Shown here one piece after another: positions 22,808-36,263 of a stretch of 64,000 nucleotides of DNA. Both the position numbers and the translations under genes were made by a program. Below the pieces are notes generated by a model. The model was not told the DNA's origin. It searched no databases and was given only the letters and a program-made list of their open reading frames with translations. Every line of letters starts with the position of its first letter. Position 1 is the stretch's first letter. Source of the stretch: Magnaporthiopsis rhizophila (Eukaryota; Ascomycota; Sordariomycetes; Magnaporthales; Magnaporthaceae). Location of the stretch: the NCBI GenBank assembly GCA_003049465.1, contig PYSS01000055.1, positions 62,001 to 126,000 of the forward strand, read 5' to 3'.

Positions 22808-25800
22808 TTGACCAAGGCTGATCGGTTCTTGATGCGCCGACGGGATCTTCCCCAAAACGCTACTCAACCGCTCCTTCAACGTCCAAGGATTCGGCCCGGC
22901 TGAGGTGATAGGTAGCGGATGGAAGGGGGCTGGGTGGCGGCGACGAATCGGGACGGCAGGACGCTGAATCCAGGCAGCACCCGCGTTTGCGGTTTTCCGA
23001 GCTGGGAGAGGTCGGCGACGACAGGGGAGGGGTCCTTTCCTGATGTGAGTGATCGTGCTTTGCAGCTATTGCTTTGCAGCTATTGCGTATTATTTTCCCC
23101 TAGCCTGGCCGAGGCCGACGTGAGTGGAATGCAGCGCAGCGCAGGTTGGCCAGTCACGGCGGCCAGTATGAATCCTCGTGCACTGAGTGGTCCGGATGGG
23201 TATCGCACTAGGATCGAGGTCCGTATCTGACTGGGTGGAAACAACCAAGCCAGCCCCTCTCCTCTCGTAAACAAAGATGACACTTTTGCTCCGCCGAGGC
23301 GTTGGACAAAGGCGAATGAACTTCCTGGTATGGTCGGGGGTTGCTCCAGATGGGGATATGAGAGAGGAGTGACGGGTGTGTGCGCGGCGGACGCTATTTC
23401 GTGATATCGGGTCCCGTGACGTCGATGCTCTGGCAACCACAGGCGGCGAGGGGCGAACGATACTCGAAAGGCGTCAGTTGTCGTGATGATGGGCTCACCG
23501 GTCCCGCGGCAGTATTTGCCAAGATGCGAGTATCCTTTGGACAGCTGGTTTCTTGGAACGAGGGGGTTGCCGTGCCGTCGTCAGCTGTTGATGCCGCTTC
23601 TTGTCTGCTATCTTTTTTCCCTCACCACCCACGTTTTTGGCTCGTCGAGTTAACTGCCGCTTTTGGGAATCAAAACGCTTTCTCTCTTTCTCGCTCTTGC
23701 TCGCTCTGTCGCTCTCGGTCTCCCTCTCTTCCTTGTTTTATCGCCTCTCACTTCCAAACGTCGTCAACTAGAGCGAGCAAGGGAAGTCAAGGATCAGGAG
23801 GCAGAGCCAATAGGTCTGGCAGTGGACGGGGCCGGGGCGGTTTTCTATTCCTTTCGTCGACCCTGTCGCTGCCACAGCGTTATCTGCTGGGCTGTGGCCC
23901 GCGCAATGATGAAGAGCGCCGTGCAGAGTGTGCCACCAAGGCAAGGCATGTGGAGCAAAGAAAGACGTGAGGAGCAAGGGTGTGTCCGCTGCCAGGGAGG
24001 GGGGTGCAAAGAGTGGTAGCCCCGGTACATAGGTAGGGGAGACCCCCTGACGCTTGCTGGGGTAGAATGGGACATGACGGGACAGGGCTTGTGGAAGGAG
24101 TCATCACCTTTCGCCAGGCGCCAGCTCTTTCCTCGTCCACTCCCCCTTTATTTGGTCTTTTTTTTATTTTATTTTTTTATTTTTGCTTTTGAATAAAAAA
24201 GGAATTTGCACTTTTTCTTTTTATTCGTCTTCATTTTTTTTTTTTTTTCGTCCTCTGTGATATCCACCTTCGGGCGTGGACACGCCCCATGCAATTCCAC
24301 CTTTTTTTCCTCGCCTGCCAGTTCCCCATCGATTGCTGGGCAAGATGGCGACAGGACGAGGCCTGGACCCGGGTTGATGGTGATCTTCTGGCTCGTTATA
24401 AAGCCTTGGTTCGCGTCGTTCTAGGGTCGGACAACTTGGTGCGAGGGTCGGTTATATGACTAATGGGGAAAGTTGCTCGAGTGACGATGGCCTCCCTTGC
24501 GATGCTAATCTTGTGCCCTCGAGAAGGGAGTGAGGATTCCGGCCCTGGACGGGTGCCGGTCAGATGTGCTGCCCCATGTGCCCCATGTAGGGATGGATAC
24601 GTGCCAGCACACAGGCGGGCGGCTGGCTGGCTGCGATACTGTATACAGCAAGAGAACTCTCCCAGCCTGGGCTGAAGGATGGCAGCGGGCTAAAAGTGTC
24701 TGCGGCGATGAGTTGTGTCTGCATGTATCCGCTCACGGACGCGCCGTTCGCGCGGTCGCCCATCCAACCCCTGCCATTGCCTTGGCAGGCAAGAAGGAGA
24801 TGGCATTTCGCCTGGTGCCGTGGCATTACAGTTTTGGCAGAAATTTTCAGCGGGTCCTATCTGATCAGCAACGGGCGGGCCGGCTCTGGCGCGAGCGCCC
24901 GTCCATGTATGATGTGTATGATGGCACCACCCCGGCCCGGGGGTAGGGGCAGTCAGTATCTCTGTCCGTCCATCTGTCTGCCAGTTCTGTCCGTCGTTCA
25001 GTCCGTCCGTCCAGCGTCGTGTTCGTTTGTGAGGGCGTCCGCCTGGGACGTGGGGATGTCATGAAGGAGGTAGGTAAGGTAGTCAGGTCGCGTGTAAGCA
25101 CTCGCTCCCGTGATCGGGGCCGACGGCCGGTGCATGGCCAGGCAACCGACACCGGCCGAGTGAGTGCGACGCGCCGTGGCTGGGGTGGTGTGCTGGTGCT
25201 TCGCCAGCACCGCTGGGTATATGCAGGCAAGCCCAAAGGGCGGGGCCGGCTGGCCATTCGGGAGCTTGAGCGGGAGGACACCCTCAGTAAAGTCGTGGGT
25301 GAAGACGCGGGCAGCCCTCGGTGCTGGCATCATCCTGCCTGAGCTGATGGTGTCGTCGTCTCTGTCTGTGGGGCAAAACCAGCGGTCTAACTGTGCTGGA
25401 GACGAAAAATGTCAAGCTACAATTCTTGGCGCACGCGGTCTGCAATTCCCGAATGCAGACCGACGGTCCATCCTATGTGCACTACAACCTTGGGATAACT
25501 GTACGCATGCTGCCCGAAAGCCCCAAGGCCGTCCATTCACGGAACAGCCTCGTGCCCGTGGGGTGCGGGTGCCCCAGGTGGGTGTGTCGCCGCCGCAACG
25601 TCACGCCCGCAGCAGGCAGTCTGTCTGTCTGTCTTTCTGTCCAGCCGCCCCGATCCAAGACAGGCAGCTGCAGGTGTCGTGTCAAAACCTCCGGCATGGA
25701 AACGTGGTGGGCAACCGCTGCGCCTCTTGTGCGGATGGTTTGTGGCCGCATGGTCGAACCACTTGACGCCCTGGTGCTTGCTGTCAAAAAAGGCGTTGGC

Positions 25801-28800
25801 TTGGCGTCTGCAGCGGTTGTGATGACAGGTGAACCGTGCCCCGGGCTGGCGACAAGAATTTATTTAACAGCGTGCGTATTTCCGCGTTGACGTGCTGCTA
25901 GCCAGCGACCCAAGACGTGGGATTGCAGATCGTCATTGACGACATGGACGGGAAAAGTGAGGCAATAAATGCGCCCGCAGTGTCGCAATCCAGGGCTCCA
26001 GCGCTGCAGGGCGCTACCTAGATAGGTCGACTTCAGAGCGCTCATTCTCTCTGTCTCTTGTCCTTTTGCCGTATTTCGCTCTGTGTCGTATTCCTCAGCC
26101 CAATCAAGCTGGTCTTCTTCATGGCCTGCGGACGGAGTCAGGGAGGGCGCCCGGGGGGGAAGCGCCCGAGCCTCGGGTTCGACAGAAACAGTAGAAGCGG
26201 CGGGAGTGGGAACCATAGTGTCTCGCCCCGTCCTGCGGTTATGACAGGTCATATTCGGGAGTCGGGTTTTGCCAGGACGGGGCTGGCAGCCGAGCGAGAT
26301 TGGTGTCCAGCAGACTCGCCATGTCACCATCCTCCCACCCTCCCATCCCGCTCGAATACGTGCATATTAAAGTGGAGAGGCAGAACAGAAGGGAGAGACG
26401 GGTCAGCCAGATCCGAGGTGGCTGCGGCCGAGCTGGCACTGACGGTGAGCGGGCAGCCCTGGAACGTCGAATGGCGTCACGCTGACTTTTTTTTTTTTTT
26501 TTTCATTTTTCATTTCCGTTTTCGCGCCTTCCTCAAGTCGGGTCGCAGTTACCCTTTTCTTCTCAGGCTGCATGCATCATGACTTCCTTCCTTGTCTGGA
26601 GGCGCGGGGAAAGATCAGAGCGTCAAGGTGCATCGTGCCTGCTTTCATTTCACAGCAGGCAGCTTACCTAGTATTCAGCAACGACATTGGCCACCGCGTA
26701 CCTGGTCGGGAATTTAGGTACATTTTACCTAGCGGAGGTACTTTGCCGAGCCGGCCAAGGAGATTCATCCTGTCATAACCTTGCACAATCGGGACGCTCA
26801 GTCCCTCTGGTCGGGGTGACATGAAAAAACAAATTTAAAAATTAAAAAAAAAAATTAAAAAAAAAAAAAGCCGCCAGTCTCCTTCAAACAATATTTTGCC
26901 TGCCCAATCGCTTGCCGTCCGCTTTTTTGCTTCCGAGCCATCAGCCGGAAGTTGGGATGAACACATCGTTTCAAGTCGGTACGACGTGGGCACTTTGGCA
27001 AAAAAGGAAAAACAAAAACAAAAAAGGTGGCCTAGTCCCTACTGGGAATAAGTGGGAATAAGCTCTGCAGGTGGCTGCCAGTGAAAAAGGCGCCGAGGCC
27101 AAGGTGATGCACCGCTAGGCGCCAGGTGAAAAGTGCTGCGGCCATTGACGCAACCGGAAAGAGCCCCAGCACAGGTCAGTTGGCAAAGTTGGGCACACCT
27201 GCTGCACATGGGCTCGAGCCCTGCTGCGTCACTGTCGATTCCGCAGGGATTTGCCCTCACCGTCACAACCCAGCTCCAGCTCCAGCTCCCCACCCGGTTC
27301 CTCGATATCGCAATCCGGGTGGGGATCCCAGCAAGACGGCTGTCTGGAGCGTGGGTTGGCCTGTGTCTCGTGACACAGCCTCTGTTGAACCATCTCCGCC
27401 CTTTGTGTCGAGGTTGTCTCCTACAACGCGAACCAGCCGCCGGGTGTGATACGATGGGACGGCATGAGTACTGTACTTGCAGCTGTCGTGGAGTTGGCCC
27501 TCGGAACACACGACCGCCTCTCAAGCGTGCTGTCTGTCGTCTGTCCCAGCCCCAAGTGCGGACGCGTATTCCGACGTCAGCCGAAAAACGCCGCTTTTGG
27601 TCCAACCAGCAAATTCAGGTCAGGGCAATAACACAGACCGCTATAAGGGGTTGTTACATGGACAGCCATCCTCTCCACCTGGTTGCTTGCATCCGTCTTT
27701 CTCACGCCATGCACGAAGGATCTCCTCATCCCGCGTCTGCATGCACCTTTTGCCTGCATGCAGGTCATTCCTGATCTGCCCAGGCGTTGACGCCCAAGCA
27801 CCCCCTTTTTGTGGCTGGCACTCCCCGGCAACAGCAGCGACCAGCGCGACACCTTGGCCCTCTTTGCTGGTGGCGGTGAGGGACAAGGAGCGGCGCATGA
27901 CTTCTCCGGGAAAGAACCATCTCTTGGTCGTCAGCCCTTTGGCCTCGGGTGATGATGCCTCTTTACAGCGTACCCCGTATACGTGCAGGCCGCCCAGACA
28001 CGTGTACAAACCACCATAACCCTGCCCGTGGGTGGGGGAAGAGGCACGAAAATAGAGGTGGGTGGCATATGTTGTGTTGGCCTCGCCGGCCCCATATCGT
28101 CGAAACCGCTCATCATGCCGTGGCCACGCCACGAGTTGCAACGACAACACTCGCCAAGCTGGCCGGGACAGGGCGGCCGGACTTTGCTCCGGGACGGATG
28201 TGGTGGTGGGACAAACCATGGTCATCTCGTCAGAGGAAACGCTTGACTGCGTAGCGACCTGGTCCACCGACATTCGCAAGCACAAGCACCCCGGTCTTCT
28301 GGAACGTGACCGATATGATGCGTGGACCGTCGACCACGCCAGCCGAAAACCTTCTTCAGGTCACCGCTCCCGGGGCGATCCTTGATGCAGAGCAGCCAAG
28401 CCCAACCCTTGTCGCCGTCGACGCCCCCCGGTTCCGGGAGAGGACCCGGAACATCACGCACAGTAACGGTGAGGGCGGTCAGCAGCGCAGAGACAAGGAG
28501 GTGAGATGGAATTATTCCCAGTATCAGCAAGCAGGACTGCAGATCTGGGCGGTGATAAATATGGCGCTTATGCAGTTTTTCTTTGCTTGCTTTTTTTTTT
28601 TTTTAATTTTTTTTATTCATTTGTCTTTTCTCGTCTTCCCCCCCTCTTTGTCCATGACCTTTCAAGGATCTCTAGCAGACGGAAAAGAAAGAAGAAAAAG
28701 GGGAAAAAACGGGAACCCGCGGCGCTCCCCTGTGTGGGGCCCGCACTCGCTGACTGACTCTGGGAAAACCGTCGCACCCCACAGGACACAGGGTCGGTGA

Positions 28801-29485
28801 TGTCGATGCGACCCGTACTGACATCAACGAAGCCACGGAGCAAGCGCCAACGCATGCCATGCCATCGTCAAGCCTTACGCCTTCTGGTGGGCTTCACTTG
28901 GGCGCAAAAGCGACAACCCGTTGGGCTCGGTTGCTGCGGGGCTGTTTCTGTTGAGGGCATCTTTCCGGACACGCACACACACGCATCACATCGACACATA
29001 TCGAGACACATCGAGACAGCCAGAGCCAACCAGACTTGCACAAGTCTGCCGTTGCTGCTGATGTTGTTCGCCCTGCAAAAGGACTGACTCCGTCGTGGCT
29101 ACGTCGTAATTTTGCATGCCTGAGGCAATAAAGTGGCCGGAAGCCACGGGATGCCACCCGCGGCTGTGCCTGGACGCGTTCGGCTACGAGGCCACAGACA
29201 GTCGACGGGTGGGAACTCGGCAAGCGCTCGTCACGCCCATGTACTGTATCGCTCGTTCCGGACGAAAAGAGGGCGGTCCGGTGACGAGAACTCGTTAACG
29301 CCAACTCGATCGAGTTAGATCGGGGAAAGCCCTGACTTTGTCTGCGACCGCAAATGCGGCCGTGACAGGGGGAGGGGTGTGGACTGCGGAAGCGGAGAAG
29401 CATAATGAGAACATGGAACACGGGGAGAGATGGAGGAATATCACAGAAGCGCTCCCGAGATGGATCAGACAGACGACGGCCTTGG

Positions 29486-29511
29486 TCACACACACACACA
29501 CACACACACAT
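29486..29511. repeat. (CA)n microsatellite
   Basis: About twelve CA units in the gene-free interval. No associated gene. Confidence 0.9.
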
Positions 29512-32500
29512 CGGAACGAACAAGTGTGAGCATTAACAGACGGACGGGAAACTGGAGTATCAAGATGCGAAAAGGGAAAAAGATAAGCGTGTCCGCATAG
29601 GTTCGCACGCACGCACACCGCAAAATCAAAGAAGAAAAAGTAAGGGTACGTAGGTAGTGCGGCCCACCACCCGTCCGTCCGTCCGTCCGCCCGCCCGTCC
29701 CTCTGTCGTGGCCCTTCCCTGGTGATGATGATTTCTCCGGGACCGGTCAAGTGTGTCGAAGAATGATTCCCCAAGAAGAAGACGCGCTACCCGACCAGGG
29801 GTTGGTCCCTTGAGAAAGACTGTGTGGAGGATGAGAGAAGGGGGACCCTCGCCAGCCAGCTGGCTGGCCACCCCTGTTGTCTCCCTCTCCCTCTCTCGTT
29901 TTCCTCTGTCCCGCGCTAACTTGGCTCTCTCGCTTCCGCCCTGTCGCGTTGGATCATACCCTCATACTGACAGTGACAGTGACAGTGACAGGAAAAGAGA
30001 TGAGGCGAGGCGGCCGACAAGCAAGCAAAAGCAAAAGCAAGGAGGGAGGGGCGCGCGCCAAAGTTTGCCCGCAAACGCTGTCAGCCCAGGGTGGCGGGGA
30101 GACGCGGAGGTGCCTGGCTTTGTTTGGTGACGAAAGAGTGCCGAGATGGATTATCAATTGTGATGGAACGGAATGGGGTTATGGCCCTGTCTTTCCCATC
30201 CCATGCCTGGACAGCACATACCCACCCACTCCGAGATGGATAGCACGCCGGTGTTTTGACCACCTAGATCTGCTTAATTTATTTGGCTTTTTTTTTCCTC
30301 GTTTATTTTTTTTTATTTATTTTTATTTTTTTTTCTTTATGTGCCCGCGAAAGTGACCATGTTCATATCCTCTCGGCCTCTGGCGCGCGGACACGCTTTC
30401 GCCCGGCTCTCGGCCGAGCCGGGGTTGGATCTCGTGGCCTCCTTGCAGAGGCCCTGGGACAACAGGCACTTTTGACTCGAAATCCCTGGATGGAGCTTCT
30501 TTTTGACAAAGTGCCGAGATATTTTATTGGGAGGATACAACGTCGATGAGTAGGGGTTGTTGTGTGCTGTACAGACTTATTGCCCCTGCAAGAAAAGTGC
30601 TGAAAAAAAAATCAATAAAACACACACCGGTCCCCGCTTCCTTGTGGAGGTGGAACGGGATAAGATGGAGTGAACAGGAAGTCATTACCACCCCCCTCCC
30701 CAGAGCTGAGGTTATTCTGCGCGAGCCCGCAAAATTGGCAATCTGAGGACAGGTCGCATTGGGCGCCAGCAGCGGTTTTTCCTTTTTTTTTTTCTTTCTT
30801 TTTTTTTTTCCTTTTTTTTTTCCCTTCTTTTCTGCCAGGAGCCAAAAGGTGCCTGTTGTCCCCGAACCAGACCACCACCCCTGAGCAACATCGGGCTCTG
30901 ATGGGTCGCTCATGTGACTTTTTTTCTTTTTTCTTTTTTTCTATTTTTTTTTTTTTCCTTCTCTTTTTTTTTACCCCCACACCCCTTCCCAGGGGTAGGG
31001 GACGGTTGAAGGTTTGGTGCTTGCCCCAATGTGACGCTGGCAAGCAAGTACTGCCGGAGGGTGATGCTGCCGTTGCAAATCACAACGGACAGACACGCAC
31101 ATGCGCACGCACACGCACACACGGACGTTTTGAAAGCCTCGCGCCCAGCCTTCAATGCGGGTTTTAGGGTGTGGTTTACATGCAGCCAAATGCAACCATT
31201 TACAGCCTGATGAGCGGAGGTGATGCGATTGGAAGCGCATCCAGCAACAACAACAGTAACAGGCTAAAGAAGGCGGGGGTCATTTGTGGTGCGCCCTGGC
31301 ATCACCGTCTCTGCCAGATGATTTGATCGCAGGCTGTGGCCTCTTCAAATGAAGTTGCTTCTAGGGTGGTAGCTCCATTCCGGCAAGGCTATTTTCTCTC
31401 TCTCGAAGACGCAACCTAATACGAGTTGTGGAGAACCAGGCAAGTACTGTATGTGGATTTGAACCTAAGCTTGTCGACTTTCTTTTATGCAAACCCTGTC
31501 CCCGTTCTTTTAGACCCCCATGGCGTCACATAAAAAAAAATGCTAGAAGGATGGGGGATGAAAATCTCCGCGCGGCCGAAATCTGATAATCATAAACACG
31601 AAATCGAAAACTCACTCCTCCGCGGGCCCTCCAAGGAATTTGCCTGCACATGCGCGTGCGTGAAGGGTTTGCGACACACATCACGCCATCGACCGAGTCC
31701 TTGCTTCTTTTTTTCTTTTTTTCTCTCCATGCCCGCCCTTTTTTTTTTCTTGACTCAGCGCAACGCTTCGACATTGGATGGATCTCGGTTAGGTTTGCTT
31801 GTAACAGATTCACAGGAGAAGCCAAAAACCGGGTCCGAGGGCGGCAGCATGTTGTTTTTGCTGTCTCCGGGCTTCCTCAATTTCTCTTCCTCGATCGATC
31901 ATACTCAGCTCGGCAGGGGAAAGAGTGAGGTTCAGGCAGATGAACCACCAAAAAGCCAAGAGCGAGGCCAGATCCCATGTCGCACTGGCGCTGGAGAGGC
32001 ACAAAACCCGTTGCATGTGCATTTTACATTTCATCCCTAACCATATTACCATCGTTCATGTTCGTCTTCCCTCGCATTCGCGGGGAAGGCGGCTTTCTGT
32101 CCTAGGCTTGCACCCCTTCCCAACTTTCATTTCGCCTTGGGGGAGCCCTGTCTAATTGTTGCGATTGGCCAATGACGACCCGCCATCCAACCCTGGCTGG
32201 CAACATGCCCCCCAGCTCTCTCTGTCCCCTGCCAGGTCCCCTCCACCAACCCCGGCCAGTATTCTTTTTCGGACAGTGGAGAACTTTGCCGGGACGCCCC
32301 TCCGCCGCGGTCCCGGGAATCTGGTGGTAGGCTGGGGACCCAGCCCAGGCCATGGGCTCCACCGCCGCCACCTGCCAGCCGCGCAACGAGGGCACGACGA
32401 GAACTGCTGGCGAGATGGACGTTGATTTTGCTTTTCCCCTTTGGGCAAGGCAAGGCAAGGCAGGACGGGTTGGAAATCGCTTCGCTCATCCAGCCGCTGG

Positions 32501-34959
32501 CGTCGGGCCATCCGTTGTTGGGTCTGTCTCCCTGCCCTTTTTTAGCCTGGCTTTCATCTCGAGGGAAGACAAGCCACGAGGCCGCCACGGCGAGCCTCTT
32601 GCCATTTTCGGGTCGGCGCGCGCTTCCCGCTCATTATATCCACTTTCCTGATAGCTGTCAGCAGTCAGTGTCTGTTTCTCTCCTTGTGTGGCCGCCCTCC
32701 ATCAATCATCTCCATACATAAAAAGTCCGCACAGTACATGTGCACAGTGCTGTGTCTGGCATGGGCACATGGAGGTCAGTCAGTCCGGGCAGTCCAAGTT
32801 CAGTTCAGGGATCAAGGTAGCGGGCAAGTCTCAAATGATTTCCGCAAGCACAGTCGAAATTGACGCACTCACTCGGGTATTACGCCTTTTTCGTTTTTGC
32901 TTTTTATTTCTCTACCTTCCGCTCCCGTTTCCCAGCTGCCGGTCACAAAATATCCGTGTTAAATAGGGACGTGCATTGCAAATGACGGCAAACGGTAAAT
33001 GAAAATGTAGCAGATGATGATCACCCACATACCCATACCCATACCCGGGCCGTTCCTCTCCAGCTTGCCCTCGCGCTCGCAAGTTTTTTACCCTCTGTGG
33101 CGTTGGCGTGTGTATGGATTTGACTTTGGCGCCGTCCTTCTAGCGCGCTCTAGGCGGGGTTTGCAGCCTGCTCCTGGTGTACTTCGACTGGCTGATTGCT
33201 TCTCTTTCCCCGGGAACCAGCCCGGCCAACGACTACGACCCCTACCTATCTAGCCTTGAGGAGGGATTGGACGCGCAGGGGCCAGATAGCCAGTGAGGTG
33301 CCGGCATGCCCAGTGACCAGGGAAGACAAGGCAAGGCGCTAGCCTTGGATGACGTTCATCGTGTGATGGGCTGTGCGTCGAAAGGAGTCCGTCACACACC
33401 ACAGACAGCAGCCAGGAGGCACGCGGCTGCCATCTTCCGTGCTAAGTGTAGGTAGGGAGCCACGCTAGCGCTCCCAGCTAGGCGTATCTCCGCCCAGCCA
33501 TGGAAGCTAGGGACGTCAGATGCATTAGGGCTCCGGTGTTGCGGGACTTGGATACGCTTGGTTGGTGATTTGCTGGTCGCCATCTTGGGCAGGATTCAAG
33601 CTTGAGTTAGCTCCAACAACGTGTGTGATGGGCATTTACCCGAGTGTCCCTTTTTTTTTTTTTTTTTTTTCCGAATTTCTGGTGTTGTTCTTTTTCTTCT
33701 AGGGGTTTTAATTTATCCTCTGGCGCGACATGCGCGGCTACAGCGTATTTCCGACTTGAAGGCGGTAAAGTTCCGATGTAAGGTAGAGGTGGTTCTCCAT
33801 CTCCTGGGCTGACCGACATCGCACAGCCATATCTGGCATGCATCCCAGGTACCTTGGTAAGTACCTACCCAGTGTATCTACCTAAGTTAGGCACATTTTG
33901 TAGCACTTGGACACAATCACAAACACCCGTTGACACAAGCTGTCGCACAGCACAACTGTCGGGTGGATGGCTTGCATTCTGCAGTTTCCAGCTAGCGCCG
34001 AGCTGCATGCAAGGGGCGCGGGCGCCTCGTCGCACCCGAGTCGCTCCCCACACCTTTCTTGTTCCTCCAACCAAACCGTAAAAGACTGTGCGTTGCCGGC
34101 CATCGGGACGGGTCAAGATTGCATCTGCACAGATGTTCAGCCACCGGGAGGCCGGGCGGGTTATTTTTTTTTTCTTTTATCGCCACGGCTTGCCTGCCCG
34201 TTGTCTGAGACGTTGACGGGCGAGGCTCCGATGCTGCGGAACCAGCCCAAGGGAGAGGTCTTGGCGTTGTCGCCCGCATATTTGTTGTGTTCGTTTTGAT
34301 GCAATACACATAGAAGGTACCTACAAACGAGGCGAGCACTAGCCCGTGGCGTTGTTTTGTCCCTATATGCCGTTTCGTTGCCAAGGAGGCGCCAAACGTC
34401 ACCTGAGATTCCTGGATTTTAGGCGTCCTTGCATGTTCAGGCTCCCTGTTCGCCGAGCTCTCTAGCCGTTTCGCTCGACGACTAAAAACCGACATCGCAA
34501 TACGACGCTGGAAAAATACATCCGAACTAGAACACACATTCACTCACACACGGGGAGGGGTCTAAATAGGAAGCACAGTATCCGTATGTGCGTCCTTCCC
34601 AGTGTTCATATTCGGAAGCATCTATCTAGGCAGCGCGCGCCGCAACCAGCCGTGTCAGCCTCGAGTCCTCCCGCTCTGTGGTGGGGTGGTGGTAGTTTGT
34701 GTGCCTTTTTGGGGGTCTTCGCATTGGTCTGGGTCTGCCAAGGGGCCTCGTTGGGTGGCTCACGCACGTCAAATACGACGCGCACACAGTTTTATTTCCC
34801 ATCCCACCTCCCCCTGCCTAGGAGGTCTCATCATTGACGGAATACGTTAGAACATATCCCTCAAATCACAGCTCGAGGCCTGCTTTTTTTATTTTTTTTT
34901 ATTTTTTTTTATTTTTATTTTTTAAGTCGTGCCCCGTCCCTGCGCCGCCTGCCGCCGCT

Positions 34960-34980
34960 ACCCTACCCTACCCTACCCGG
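34960..34980. repeat. Short CCCTA tandem repeat
   Basis: Four tandem CCCTA units, close to the fungal telomere unit CCCTAA but one A short each. It may be a telomere-like interstitial patch or part of the dispersed CCTA/TAGG motif. Confidence 0.6.
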
Positions 34981-36226
34981 AGCGGCAAAGAAAAGAAAAA
35001 GGATGATGTTGTAACCATTGCCAGCACAAAATATTGGCCGACGGCCCAATGATATGACCCGGTGCGGGGTTTGTCTGCACGGGCGTGTTAGCACGGAACC
35101 TGCCATCCGGCTGCAAGTCAAGCACATACATACAAGGAGTTGCATCAAAATCCGTTCGCCCTCCCAAAACGCGGCCTCCCATTGGCGCCCGTATCAATTC
35201 CCCCTCCTCGCATTGTGCTCCTCTCTGCAGCCCTGCCCAGGCTTGTAGGCCTCGCCTTGCGAATATCGCGGCACGTACCTCCCCCACCTGTCACATCACG
35301 ACATGCGGAAACCCAAACGTTGCATGCATGCAGCAGCATAGCATGTCCTCAATGCCTGCCATGATATCTGCCCGAATACAAATATGGCAGGTACGCACAG
35401 CCGATCTCAAGCGGCTGAGGCGCGTCCGAGCTCTTCTTGGTGCTTCGGGTACCTTGAGGGACACTTTTCCGCCGCCGGTCACCCTAGCCCGAGATAGCGA
35501 TGGGCGGCTGATTACACGCCCGGTTGCTTCGGCTCTGATCATCTTTAATTATGAGCTTGGTAAAGGACCAGAAACTCGTTCATCGGGTTCTGACGATTCC
35601 CGACTGAGAGAAAGCGTGATCCAACACCGCGGGAGACCGAGCAAGCCACCAAGCCACGTCTCGCCTGCTGCATACGCTAGCGGCAGAGCTGAAGATGAAG
35701 CATCTCCTATATCGCTCGGCGAGATAACGTAACACTTTCGCCGCCGCCGCCAAGCCACCGTCAGAATTGCGGTATCGTATTGGGTATCGTGTTGCTTTTC
35801 TTCTCTTTTTCCCCTTTGATTTTGCTTCTTTTTTTGCCTCTGCTTGATTGCCCTCGTCCAGGGGGCCCCTTGAAGCCGCGGAGGACGGATCAGCTTACCG
35901 ACCCCCGGCATGCCGCATTATAGCTCCCTTGCTATGGAAATGTCGTTCCTCATTAGCGACAGGATCAAAAAAAGCAAGGGACAGAGTCTCTGGTAACAAG
36001 ATGGCCACGATTTCCGGGACCGCCCACCGCTCTTGCGATCGATCATCTTACAAAGCCTCCCAGTGCGACGCCAAAGGCTGGCTTTCATGCCCTTCAATCC
36101 CAATTTGAGGCAAAGGCCTTTGCTTCTGGAATAACAGAGAGCGAGCGGGGGATGGATGGCCCGGCTGGGGAATCGGGGAACTGGGGAAAGGGATGACATG
36201 TATCAAAAACAAGGAAAAAGCAAAGA

Positions 36227-36228
<2 letters not shown>

Positions 36229-36260
<32 letters not shown>
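36229..36260. repeat. Poly-A tract (about 32 bases)
   Basis: Pure A run in the gene-free interval, followed by GCTTGCTTG. No adjacent element recognised. Confidence 0.85.

Positions 36261-36263
<3 letters not shown>

Noticed and set aside
23663..24019. 118-codon frame with a signal-peptide-like start, possible small secreted protein
   Set aside because: It begins with TTG, not ATG, and is read from pyrimidine-rich repeats; no supporting exon found.
27641..28285. 214-codon minus frame in the gene-free interval
   Set aside because: It has no ATG at its start, a similarly long frame runs on the other strand, and no motif is visible.
28894..29523. 209-codon minus frame
   Set aside because: Its start region is the (CA)n repeat and the remainder has no motif.
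31440..31480. B-box-like GGTTCAAATCC on the minus strand
   Set aside because: The flanking bases do not form a T-stem and no A-box lies at the right distance.
35085..35732. 215-codon + frame in the gene-free interval
   Set aside because: GTG start, random-looking composition and no motif.
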